Origin: Candidatus Fusobacterium pullicola
GTDB taxonomy: Bacteria > Fusobacteriota > Fusobacteriia > Fusobacteriales > Fusobacteriaceae
Direction: 5' to 3'
NCBI GenBank assembly: GCA_018883725.1
Contig: JAHLFN010000066.1
Coordinates: forward strand, 1-41,848
DNA length: 41,848 nucleotides
Shown: positions 24,931-33,360 of the stretch, in pieces
Position numbering within the stretch: the first letter of the stretch is position 1
Layout: the number at the start of each line of letters is the position of its first letter
Notes under the pieces: model-generated
The model's database searches: none
What the model saw: the letters and a program-made list of their open reading frames with translations, nothing else
What the model was told of the DNA's origin: nothing
Translations under genes and position numbers: made by a program

Positions 24931-26112
24931 TTAATTATTTATTATTCTTACCCATAGTGCTTTTAAATATAGTGTCTCTGGAACATGTAAGATCCAAGGA
25001 TGATCCTCTGGTTGGTAGTTTATTCCTATAACTTGTAATAACTTACCATTTTTAGAGGCTGCCATTCTTGTTACCTCTAATAGATCTTGTAAAGAGATAT
25101 GGTAAGCACATGTTATTACCCCCAATATTCCACCATCTTCTAAAAGTTTAAAACTATCGTCACATAGATCAAAGAAAAAGTCTCTTCCTCTATGAATATC
25201 AGCTTTTCTTTTTATTAAAGATGGAGGATCTAATGTAATCACATCGTATTTCTCTCCTCTTCCAACTAATGTTTTAAGAAGTAGGAAAGCATCTCCTTCC
25301 ATAGTTACAAAATCCCCTTCAAATCCATTTAACTCATAGTTTTCTCTACATAACTCTAAAGCATGAGGCTCTTTATCTATAGCTACAACTTTTTTACAAT
25401 TCTCTTTTAAAGCAGCCATTGAGAATCCACCACTACTTGAGAATACATCTAAGAATCTAGTATCCTTATTCAAATATTTTCTGATAAACTTTCTTGAATC
25501 TCTTTGATCTAAGAAAAATCCTGTTTTTTGTCCATCTATAATATCTATTCCATACTTAAGTCCATTATCTTCCATAATTACTCTTTCTGGGATCTCTCCA
25601 AAGATAATTCCTGTCTTTTGCTCTACTCCCTCATGAGTTCTGTTTTCAACATCACTTCTCTCATATATTCCCTTAGGTTTCATAACTTTTTTTATAGCAT
25701 TTATTATCTCTTGTCTAAATCTCTCTACTCCTGAGTTTCTAAATTGTACAGCTACATATTTATCAAACTTATCTATAATAAGTCCAGGTATTCCATCTCC
25801 CTCTGAAAAGAAAGCTCTTACACAGTTTGTTTCATTAAAAAGATGCTCTCTTTTTTTATAAGCTGATCTTATCTTATTTAATATAAAATCTTTATCTATT
25901 TTTTCATCCTTTGTTGTCAATACTCTAACATAAGCAGATGTAGAGTCAGTTACATACCCTCTTCCTACAAATGTCATATCCTCAGTACAAACATCAACTA
26001 TATCTCCATTCTCTATCTTTCCTATTGTACTTTTTACCTCATCTTTAAATACATTAGGATAAAAGTTTTGAATTTTTTTCTCTTTTCCATTTTGTAAAAT
26101 TATTTTAGCCAT
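24931..26112 (-). CDS. Class I SAM-dependent rRNA methyltransferase with PUA domain (RlmI-like)
   Basis: A 393-residue protein: an N-terminal PUA-like domain (about 1-75, ending VRVLTTKDEKID), an EEHD-type central region (FSEGDGIPGLIIDKFDKYVA), and a C-terminal Rossmann methyltransferase with motif I FLDVFSSSGGFSMAAL, acidic loop VVAIDKEPHALELC and catalytic-region TLDPPSL. This is the architecture of RlmI, which makes 5-methylcytosine 1962 in 23S rRNA, and related m5C enzymes. The exact nucleotide is inferred from the family. It lies 9 bp after alr. Confidence 0.88.
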   Translation of the reverse strand: MAKIILQNGKEKKIQNFYPNVFKDEVKSTIGKIENGDIVDVCTEDMTFVGRGYVTDSTSAYVRVLTTKDEKIDKDFILNKIRSAYKKREHLFNETNCVRAFFSEGDGIPGLIIDKFDKYVAVQFRNSGVERFRQEIINAIKKVMKPKGIYERSDVENRTHEGVEQKTGIIFGEIPERVIMEDNGLKYGIDIIDGQKTGFFLDQRDSRKFIRKYLNKDTRFLDVFSSSGGFSMAALKENCKKVVAIDKEPHALELCRENYELNGFEGDFVTMEGDAFLLLKTLVGRGEKYDVITLDPPSLIKRKADIHRGRDFFFDLCDDSFKLLEDGGILGVITCAYHISLQDLLEVTRMAASKNGKLLQVIGINYQPEDHPWILHVPETLYLKALWVRIINN

Positions 26113-26121
26113 TTTCTCTCC

Positions 26122-27219
26122 TTATCTTGTTATCAAATATGGTTTCCCATTTTCCTTATATACTCTATATACTCTTCTACCTATACCAGTTAGAATATCC
26201 CAAGAACATTTATGTTCTACATTTATCTCCTCTATAATATCATCTCTTACAACTATTACCTCTGTTTCAATCTGAACTTTATCCTTTATAGAGTCCGGTA
26301 TTTTTACCATACACATATCCATACATATCTCTCCAATTATTGGACATTTCTCATTTTCAATAATAACATAGCTTCTATTTGAAAACTCTTTCTTTATTCC
26401 ATCTGCATAACCAACTCCTATGGTTGCATAAGTTTCTCCCTTATGAAGAGTATACTTTCTTCCATAAGAAATAAAAGAGTCCTCCTCTACAGTTCTTATT
26501 GAGAGAATCTTAGTCTTTACACAAAATACTCTTTTTAATTCTGGTACTCTATAGTTTGCTATCATTCCATACATACAGATTCCAGCTCTTACTAAGTTTC
26601 CACTTAGCTCATGGTTAAATCTTAAAATTCCACCACTATTTAAAATATGAATATACTTTACTCTATCCTTATATTTTTCAAAAATTTGAAATTTCTTTAT
26701 CTGAGTTTCTGTATAATTATCTGATTCCCTATTAAATCCATCTGCATCAGAAAGATGTGAATAGATACCCACAATATTTATATTATTAGCTAAGCAATAT
26801 TCTACTACTCTTTCTCCCTCTTCTGGCAAAAATCCTAATCTTCCCATACCAGTATCTATCTTGATATGTACTCCAACTTTTAAATTATTCTTTTTTATAT
26901 ACTCTATCTGATCCCAGTTTCCCACTGTTATCTGAATATCATTCCTATCAGCTATATCAATCTCATCTAAAAATATTACTCCTAAAATCAATATCTCCAC
27001 TGGTAATTTTAACTCTCTCAATTCTAAAGCTTCATCTAAACATGCTACAGCAAATTTTTTTACTCCATGTTCAGAGAGATATCTCACTGTCTCCTTTGCT
27101 CCAAATCCATAGCTATTAGCTTTGACTACTGCCATAATCTCTCTATTCTCAACTTTTTCTCTTATTTTATTTATGTTAAAAAGTAAATTGTCCATCTCTA
27201 TTTCTAACCATGCTCTCAT
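26122..27219 (-). CDS. alr: Alanine racemase
   Basis: A 365-residue PLP enzyme converting L- to D-alanine for peptidoglycan. Lys33 in VVKANSYGFGA carries PLP, IDTGMGRLGF is conserved, the SYGR tyrosine at 252 is the second catalytic base, and GVGYADGI and GEICMDMCMV complete the C-terminal beta domain. The start at 27219 is preferred: AGAGAGGG lies just upstream and family members begin RAWLEI-like. An in-frame ATG at 27258 has no Shine-Dalgarno sequence and would lie upstream of the predicted transcription start (about 27254). It appears to head the cluster that runs through lptF/G to the purine permease gene. Confidence 0.94.
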   Translation of the reverse strand: MRAWLEIEMDNLLFNINKIREKVENREIMAVVKANSYGFGAKETVRYLSEHGVKKFAVACLDEALELRELKLPVEILILGVIFLDEIDIADRNDIQITVGNWDQIEYIKKNNLKVGVHIKIDTGMGRLGFLPEEGERVVEYCLANNINIVGIYSHLSDADGFNRESDNYTETQIKKFQIFEKYKDRVKYIHILNSGGILRFNHELSGNLVRAGICMYGMIANYRVPELKRVFCVKTKILSIRTVEEDSFISYGRKYTLHKGETYATIGVGYADGIKKEFSNRSYVIIENEKCPIIGEICMDMCMVKIPDSIKDKVQIETEVIVVRDDIIEEINVEHKCSWDILTGIGRRVYRVYKENGKPYLITR

Positions 27220-27260
27220 TTTGTTCCCTCTCTTTTGCAATAATCTCACTTTCACCATAA

Positions 27261-27289
27261 ATTATAATTCAGCTTTTGAAGAGTAATAA
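27261..27289 (-). promoter_or_regulatory. Candidate promoter for alr and the following cluster
   Basis: On the minus strand TATAAT (27266-27261) is preceded at 17 bp by TTATTA (27289-27284). The start near 27254 supports translation from the ATG at 27219. Confidence 0.45.
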
Positions 27290-27306
27290 TCTCTTTAAAG
27301 AATATC

Positions 27307-27331
27307 AGAGTAACTATATTATAGTTACTCT
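27307..27331 (-). terminator. Hairpin after secF, probable weak terminator
   Basis: AGAGTAACTAT and ATAGTTACTCT form a stem of 10-12 bp in the 130-bp gap between secF and alr. On the minus strand the U-tract is poor (GATATTCTTT); on the plus strand it is followed by TTTTA. Readthrough into alr is therefore likely. Confidence 0.5.
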
Positions 27332-27349
27332 TTTATTCTAACTTAATTT

Positions 27350-28300
27350 TTATACTACAATCTTTTCTTTAGATTCTTTTTTTTCTTCCCTTTGAAGTTT
27401 CTTCTCTATTCCAGAACCACCATTTTTTGTCTTTTTTCTATCTAATAAATACATAATCGATGTAGCAACGAATATAGAACTATACGTTCCTGCTAAAATA
27501 CCAACTAATAGAGTCACAATAAAAGTTCTAAGTGAGTCTCCACCAAATATTAGTATAGCTACTATAGCAAATAAAGTTGTCACCGATGTATTAATAGTTC
27601 TAATCATAACTTGGTTGATACTTCTATCTAATATCTCCTCAAAAGAAAGTTTTTCCTTCGTTTTACGTCTTAAATTTTCTCTTACTCTATCAAATACAAC
27701 AATAGTATTGTTTATTGAGTAACCTAATATTGTTAATACTGCAGCTATAAATGGTGTATCTACCTCATAACCTAAGATAGCTATCACTCCTACAGCTATA
27801 ATTATATCATGTAAAAGAGCTGTTACTGCACCTATTGAAAATAAAAATTCAAATCTTAGTGTAATATATAAAATTATTAATACTGTTCCTATTGCTAAAG
27901 AGTAGATAGCTGATGTTTTTAACTCCTTACCTATGCTAGCACCAACCTTATCTACCTTATCTAATTTATATGTTCCTACCTCTTTTAAGTCCTCTAGTAC
28001 AAGTTCTTTTTGAGCTTCACTTAACTCTTGGCTTCTTATAATAACTGTATTATCTTCTGAAACCTGTACTTTTCTACTATTTGGACTTAATTGTGGAACC
28101 TCTTTAGCTACATTATCTAAAACACTATTTATTTCCTTTAGTGTTATATTATTTTCAAATTTAACTTGGATAAGATTTCCTCCTGAGAAATCAATTCCAT
28201 AGTTGAGACCCTTGAATATAAGAACAGCTATTGAAATTATCACTAATACAAGTGAAAGTCCTAAGTATTTTTTACAATTTCTTATAACTCCTATTTGCAT
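27350..28300 (-). CDS. secF: Protein translocase subunit SecF
   Basis: A 316-residue inner-membrane protein with six predicted helices. GLNYGIDFSGGNLIQVKF in the first periplasmic domain and AAVLTILGYSINNTIVVFDRVREN (D5/D6 motif region) in the membrane core are diagnostic. With SecD it forms the proton-driven RND-like pump that completes export of proteins through SecYEG. A basic C-terminal tail (KKLQREEKKESKEK) extends slightly beyond the usual end. It follows secD by 2 bp and closes the dusB operon. Confidence 0.95.
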   Translation of the reverse strand: MQIGVIRNCKKYLGLSLVLVIISIAVLIFKGLNYGIDFSGGNLIQVKFENNITLKEINSVLDNVAKEVPQLSPNSRKVQVSEDNTVIIRSQELSEAQKELVLEDLKEVGTYKLDKVDKVGASIGKELKTSAIYSLAIGTVLIILYITLRFEFLFSIGAVTALLHDIIIAVGVIAILGYEVDTPFIAAVLTILGYSINNTIVVFDRVRENLRRKTKEKLSFEEILDRSINQVMIRTINTSVTTLFAIVAILIFGGDSLRTFIVTLLVGILAGTYSSIFVATSIMYLLDRKKTKNGGSGIEKKLQREEKKESKEKIVV

Positions 28301-28302
28301 TA

Positions 28303-29523
28303 CTATCTCCCCCTTACTCCAAATAATTCTGGTCTTTCAAACTTGAAAACCTTTACAAATGTAAGAAGAAGTATTTTTGTAATAGTTACTGCTGTAAACA
28401 TAGATGCAAGTGTTCCTATTGTTAAAGTTACTGCAAACCCCTTAACTGGTCCAGTACCAAATGTGAATAGTATTGCTGTTATTATAAGTGTTGTAATATT
28501 TGAATCAAATATTGCTACAAATCCCTTATTAAATCCAGCGTTTATACTATTTATTACACTATTTCCAAATCTTAACTCCTCTTTTATTCTTTCAAAGATA
28601 ATTACATTGGCATCAACTGCCATTCCAGCTGAAAGAATAAGTCCTGCTATTCCTGGAAGTGTAAGAGTTGCATCAATAAAGTTTAAAGCTCCAAAAGTAA
28701 TAAGTCCAAATATAACAAGAGCTATATCAGCAACTATTCCCGGTAATCTATAGAAAACTAGCATAAATATCCCTATTAATCCCATAGCTAATATTCCAGC
28801 ATTTTTACTTTGAGCTATAGATTCATCTCCTAATGATGCTCCTACCGTTCTAGTTTCAGCTATCTCTGCCTTCACTGGAAGAGCTCCAGCATTTAAAAGC
28901 GTAGCTGTAGCCTTAGCCTCTTCAACTGTATAGTTTCCTGTAATAACTCCATTTCCACTAGGGATTTCAGAGTTTATCATAGGAGCTGTTTGTACAACTC
29001 CATCAAGAGTTATAGCAAGTTGTTTTCCTATATTATTTCTTGTTATCTCTGCAAATTTTACTGCTCCATCTTGATTCATCTCAAATTGGATTTGAGGTCT
29101 TCCTAAATTATCATATGATACATCAGCTTTCTTTAAAGCACTTCCTGTAAGAAGAGTATCCCCCAATGTACCATCAGAATTTACTATTCTAAACTCTAAA
29201 AGAGCTGTCTTTCCTATCATCTTTATAGCATCTTCTGTATTGTTTACTCCTGGTAATTCAACTATTACCTTATTATCTCCAGCTTTTTGTACTACTGATT
29301 CTGCTACTCCTAGTCCGTTGATTCTTCTATCTAGTACCTCTATCAATCTATCCATAGCCTGACTATCTATAGTAACTCCCTCTTCAGGTACTGCTTCTAG
29401 TACTACATATACTCCACCTTTCAAGTCTAGTCCAAGCTTAGTTGGCTTAGCAAAACTCAGCCATACAGCTCCACAAACTACCATTATGACAAGGAGTAAT
29501 CTCATCATTAGTTTTGAACTCAT
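28303..29523 (-). CDS. secD: Protein translocase subunit SecD
   Basis: A 406-residue RND-like inner-membrane protein. After one N-terminal helix come KLGLDLKGGVYVVLEA, the P1 region with VLDRRINGLGVAESVVQKAG, and the C-terminal six-helix core with LPGIAGLILSAGMAVDANVIIFERIKEEL. It is shorter than the E. coli protein (about 615 residues) because the periplasmic P1 domain is compact, as in many non-proteobacterial SecDs. It acts with SecF (2 bp downstream) using the proton motive force. It begins 19 bp after ruvX. Confidence 0.95.
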   Translation of the reverse strand: MSSKLMMRLLLVIMVVCGAVWLSFAKPTKLGLDLKGGVYVVLEAVPEEGVTIDSQAMDRLIEVLDRRINGLGVAESVVQKAGDNKVIVELPGVNNTEDAIKMIGKTALLEFRIVNSDGTLGDTLLTGSALKKADVSYDNLGRPQIQFEMNQDGAVKFAEITRNNIGKQLAITLDGVVQTAPMINSEIPSGNGVITGNYTVEEAKATATLLNAGALPVKAEIAETRTVGASLGDESIAQSKNAGILAMGLIGIFMLVFYRLPGIVADIALVIFGLITFGALNFIDATLTLPGIAGLILSAGMAVDANVIIFERIKEELRFGNSVINSINAGFNKGFVAIFDSNITTLIITAILFTFGTGPVKGFAVTLTIGTLASMFTAVTITKILLLTFVKVFKFERPELFGVRGR

Positions 29524-29541
29524 TTTCCCCTCCTATTTTAA

Positions 29542-29961
29542 CTATTTTTTTCTATCTAAGAAACTTTGAAGAATTATTGCTGCAGCTACCTTATCAACTA
29601 CTTTTCTCTTTTCAAGAGCTCCTTTTTTATTACTCTCATTTAGAAGTCTATCAGCTGATACTGTAGTCAATCTCTCATCTACTTCAAATATCTCTAATCC
29701 TTCAATATTTTTATTTAGTTTCTCTATAAACTCTCTTACCTTTTCAGCCTGTCTTTTCTCTGTTCCATCTAGGCTCTTTGGTATTCCTATTACAAGAGAT
29801 TTTGTATTCTCTTGAGTAAGTATCTCTTCTATTCTCTTTACAGCCTTTACTTTTCTTCTGTCAATAACTTCAAGGGGAGTGGCTAATATCCCCATTATAT
29901 CAGATTTAGCCACACCTATTCTTACATCACCAACATCTAAGGCAATATACTTTTTAAACAT
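29542..29961 (-). CDS. ruvX: RuvX/YqgF Holliday-junction-resolvase-like protein (pre-16S rRNA nuclease)
   Basis: A 139-residue RNase H-fold protein with LDVGDVRIGVAKSD (first Asp), VIGIPKSLDGTEKRQAEKV, VDERLTTVSADRLL (Glu/Arg motif) and KVVDKVAAAIILQSFL (C-terminal Asp). YqgF is implicated in processing the 5' end of 16S rRNA and originally in Holliday-junction resolution. The alaS-ruvX adjacency is common in many bacteria. It starts 10 bp after alaS. Confidence 0.93.
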   Translation of the reverse strand: MFKKYIALDVGDVRIGVAKSDIMGILATPLEVIDRRKVKAVKRIEEILTQENTKSLVIGIPKSLDGTEKRQAEKVREFIEKLNKNIEGLEIFEVDERLTTVSADRLLNESNKKGALEKRKVVDKVAAAIILQSFLDRKK

Positions 29962-29970
29962 CTGTACCCC

Positions 29971-32571
29971 TTATAATAAAGTTTTTAAAGTTTCTCTAAC
30001 TTTTGCTACAGCTTCCTCTATCTTAGAAGCATCTTTTCCTCCAGCTTGAGCAAAATCAGGTCTTCCTCCACCATTTCCTCCAGCTATTTGAGCTGCTTCT
30101 TTTACTAGATTTCCAGCTTTAGCTTTTCCTATTAAATCCTTAGTTACTCCTACAGCAAATATAGCTTTATCCTCTCCAGATGCAAGTACAACTACACAGC
30201 TTCCTAATTTATCCTTTAGAGAGTCTACCATTTGTCTTAACTCTTCTGCTGTCTTATCCTTGAAAGTTTTTATTACAACTTTTACACCATTGATCTCTTC
30301 AGCTGCATCATTTAATGAACCTGCTTCATAGTTAGTTATCTTAGCTTTTAATGACTCTATCTCTTTAGAGTTTTCTCTTAGAGTTTCTGTCATTTTTTCT
30401 ACTCTTTCTACAACGTTAGCCTCATCAGCTTTTACTGTCTTAGCTATCTCTTTTAGAGTTCTTTCCATTCTCTTAACTAATTCATATGCTCCAAGTCCTG
30501 TAACTGCTTCTATTCTTCTTACTCCAGCTGCTACTCCACTTTCTGATTCTATTTTGAATAATCCTATCTTAGCTATATTATCTATGTGAGTTCCTCCACA
30601 AAGCTCGATAGAGAAGTCATCTACTTTAACAACTCTAACTATATCTCCATACTTATCTCCGAATAGAGCCATAGCTCCCTCTTTCTTAGCTTCATCCATG
30701 CTCATATCTCTTACAGTTACACATAGTGATTCTGCAATCTTTTCATTTACTAAGTTTTCTACTTTTTCTATCTCTTCAGCTGTCATAGCTTCATAGTGGT
30801 TGAAGTCAAATCTTAATCTTTGTCCATTTACTAATGAACCAGCTTGTTGTACATGAGCTCCTAAGACCTCTCTTAAAGCCTTATGTAATAAGTGAGTTGC
30901 TGTATGGTTCTTAGCTGTAGCTACTCTATTCATCTCATCTACTTCTAATAGATACTCTGCTCCCTCTTTAGCTTCTCCTTTTATTATTTCAACAGTGTGT
31001 GTAAATATTCCCTTTTGTTTTTGGACATCTACTACTTTTCCTTCAAATCCATTTCCAGATATTACTCCAGTATCTGCAGCTTGCCCTCCAGACTCTCCAT
31101 AGAATGGTGTTGCATCAAATATCATAAGAGTTTTTCCATCTTTTCCATCTCTGATGCTTAATAATTTAGCTGTCTCTTTTAAAGTTTCATATCCTACGAA
31201 CTTAGTAGTTCCATACTTATCATAGAACTCCTCTATAAAGCTATCTTGCCCTTTTTCCATTACTACTTCTCTTGCAGATCTAGCTTTCTCTTTTTGCTCT
31301 TCCATTTTAGCTTCAAACTCTTCTCTTGAAACCTCTACTCCCTTCTCTTCACAGATCTCTTCTGTTAATTCATAAGGGAATCCATATGTATCATATAGTT
31401 TGAATGTTATCTCTCCAGAAAGTTTCTTTCCACCCTCTGATTTTACCTTTTCTATCTCTTGGTTTACAAGTTGTATTCCTTGGTCTAGAGTACGAGAGAA
31501 TTTTTCTTCCTCTATCTTAACAACTTTTTTGATGTGCTCTAAGTTATCATTTAAGTCTGGATAAGCTTCGTTCATTATCTCTACAACTTTATCTACCATC
31601 TTGTATAGGAATAACTCTGATTGTCCTAGTAATCTTCCGTGTCTTACAGCTCTTCTTAAGATTCTTCTTAATACATATCCTCTTCCTTCATTTGATGGTA
31701 CTACTCCATCATTTATTAGGAATGTAACTGCTCTTGAGTGGTCAGTTATAACTTTTAATGAGAAGTCTTTTTCCTTGTCCTCTCCATATTTAGCACCTGT
31801 TAATCTTCCAGCTTCCTCTACTAATGGGAATAATAGGTCAGTTTCAAAGTTATTTGGTTTTCCTTGTACCATAGCTGTAACTCTCTCTAATCCAGCTCCA
31901 GTATCTATATTTTTCTTAGGTAATGGTTGTAATGAACCATCTTCCATTCTATTCCACTCTGTGAATACTAGGTTCCAAATCTCAATGAAACGGTTATCTG
32001 TTCCCTCATCTCCAAGTTTTGAGTTTTCATCTCCACCATAAGCTGGTCCTAAATCCACATGTATCTCTGAACATGGTCCACATGAACCTGTTGGTCCTGC
32101 CGCCCACCAGTTTTCATCTTCTCCAAGTCTTACGATTCTCTCTTTTGGGAAGTTACATTTTTCTATCCAAATTTGTTCTGCTTCATCATCAGTTGTGAAT
32201 ACAGATACCCATAGTTTATCTTTATCAAGTCCTAATACTTCTGTTACGAACTCCCAAGACCAAACTATAGCTTCCTCTTTGAAATAATCTCCAAACGAGA
32301 AGTTTCCTAACATTTCAAAGAAAGTATGGTGTCTAGCAGTTCTTCCTACGTTTTCTAAGTCATTTGTTCTGATTGACTTTTGATAAGTTGTTATTCTTGG
32401 ATATGGAGCTTCTTTTTGTCCTAAGAAATATGGTTTGAAAGGCACCATTCCTGCTACTGTTAATAATAGAGATGGATCATCTGGAATTAAAGATGCACTC
32501 TCAAAATGTTTGTGATTTTTTTTCTTAAAGAATTCTATGAACTCTTTTCTAATTTGATTTCCTGTTAACAT
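29971..32571 (-). CDS. alaS: Alanyl-tRNA synthetase
   Basis: An 866-residue class II synthetase of normal length. The aminoacylation domain contains SIRTNDLENVGRTARHHTFF, EMLGNFSFGDYFK and TGSCGPCSEIHVD. The editing domain has HTATHLLH (about 560) and CGGTHI (about 660), the zinc site that removes mischarged Ser and Gly. The C-terminal C-Ala domain ends with GGGRPDFAQAGG. It starts 52 bp after lptB; no T-box leader fits in that gap. The protein is complete with no odd replacement among the motifs. Confidence 0.97.
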   Translation of the reverse strand: MLTGNQIRKEFIEFFKKKNHKHFESASLIPDDPSLLLTVAGMVPFKPYFLGQKEAPYPRITTYQKSIRTNDLENVGRTARHHTFFEMLGNFSFGDYFKEEAIVWSWEFVTEVLGLDKDKLWVSVFTTDDEAEQIWIEKCNFPKERIVRLGEDENWWAAGPTGSCGPCSEIHVDLGPAYGGDENSKLGDEGTDNRFIEIWNLVFTEWNRMEDGSLQPLPKKNIDTGAGLERVTAMVQGKPNNFETDLLFPLVEEAGRLTGAKYGEDKEKDFSLKVITDHSRAVTFLINDGVVPSNEGRGYVLRRILRRAVRHGRLLGQSELFLYKMVDKVVEIMNEAYPDLNDNLEHIKKVVKIEEEKFSRTLDQGIQLVNQEIEKVKSEGGKKLSGEITFKLYDTYGFPYELTEEICEEKGVEVSREEFEAKMEEQKEKARSAREVVMEKGQDSFIEEFYDKYGTTKFVGYETLKETAKLLSIRDGKDGKTLMIFDATPFYGESGGQAADTGVISGNGFEGKVVDVQKQKGIFTHTVEIIKGEAKEGAEYLLEVDEMNRVATAKNHTATHLLHKALREVLGAHVQQAGSLVNGQRLRFDFNHYEAMTAEEIEKVENLVNEKIAESLCVTVRDMSMDEAKKEGAMALFGDKYGDIVRVVKVDDFSIELCGGTHIDNIAKIGLFKIESESGVAAGVRRIEAVTGLGAYELVKRMERTLKEIAKTVKADEANVVERVEKMTETLRENSKEIESLKAKITNYEAGSLNDAAEEINGVKVVIKTFKDKTAEELRQMVDSLKDKLGSCVVVLASGEDKAIFAVGVTKDLIGKAKAGNLVKEAAQIAGGNGGGRPDFAQAGGKDASKIEEAVAKVRETLKTLL

Positions 32572-32623
32572 AGTTCCTCCAGTTCTATTTTGTTTCTATT
32601 TTTAATTTTAATTTTTCTACTTA

Positions 32624-33349
32624 TTAATCAAGTTTAAACTTTTCACCTAGGTAAATTTTTCTAGCAGTTTCATTCTCAGCTATCTCTTCTGGTGTTCCAC
32701 TTATAAGTACTTTTCCTTGAGCCATTATATAGGCTTTCTCTGTAATTCTTAAAGTCTCTCTTACACTGTGATCAGTGATAAGTATTCCTAATCCTCTATT
32801 TTTTAGATATCTTATTATCTGTTGAATATCCTCTACTGCTATTGGATCAACTCCAGCAAAAGGCTCATCCAGTAGGATAAAGCTCGGATTATTAGCTATT
32901 GTTCTAGCTATCTCTACCCTTCTTCTCTCTCCTCCTGAAAGAGAAAATCCTAAAGATTTTTGAACATGAGTTAATTTAAACTCCTCTAAAAGTTTATCTA
33001 TTGTCTCTCTTTGTTCCCCTTTACTAATACCTTTCATCTCAAGTACAGCAGCTATATTCTCCTCTACACTCAAGTTTCTAAATATTGATGGCTCTTGGGC
33101 AAGATATCCTATTCCCATATTAGCTCTCTTATACATTGGATAATCTGTAACCTCTATATTATCACAGAATACACTTCCACTATCGGGTCTTACTATTCCA
33201 GTTATCATATAGAAAGTAGTAGTCTTTCCAGCACCATTTGGTCCTAATAGTCCAACTATTTCACCTTTTTTTACTTCTAGACTTACATCAGTTACAACTT
33301 TTCTTTTTTTATAACTTTTACATAGATTTTGAGCTGATAAATTTATCAT
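32624..33349 (-). CDS. lptB: LPS export ABC ATPase LptB
   Basis: A 241-residue ABC ATPase with Walker A GPNGAGKTT (35-43), Q-loop IGYLAQEPSIFRNLSVEENI (the LptB-specific QE-PS-F pattern), signature LSGGERRR, Walker B FILLDEPFAGVDPIAV, and H-loop ITDHSVRETL. LptB dimers power LPS extraction through LptF/LptG. It lies 11 bp after the giant LptA/LptC-like gene, the same neighbourhood as lptA-lptB of Proteobacteria. Confidence 0.95.
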   Translation of the reverse strand: MINLSAQNLCKSYKKRKVVTDVSLEVKKGEIVGLLGPNGAGKTTTFYMITGIVRPDSGSVFCDNIEVTDYPMYKRANMGIGYLAQEPSIFRNLSVEENIAAVLEMKGISKGEQRETIDKLLEEFKLTHVQKSLGFSLSGGERRRVEIARTIANNPSFILLDEPFAGVDPIAVEDIQQIIRYLKNRGLGILITDHSVRETLRITEKAYIMAQGKVLISGTPEEIAENETARKIYLGEKFKLD

Positions 33350-33360
33350 AACTTATCTCC

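Noticed and set aside
27220..27258. In-frame ATG at 27258 as the start of alr
   Set aside because: No ribosome site, upstream of the likely transcription start, and family members begin at the position matching 27219.
32572..32623. T-box leader upstream of alaS
   Set aside because: Only 52 bp separate alaS from lptB and no T-box sequence is present.
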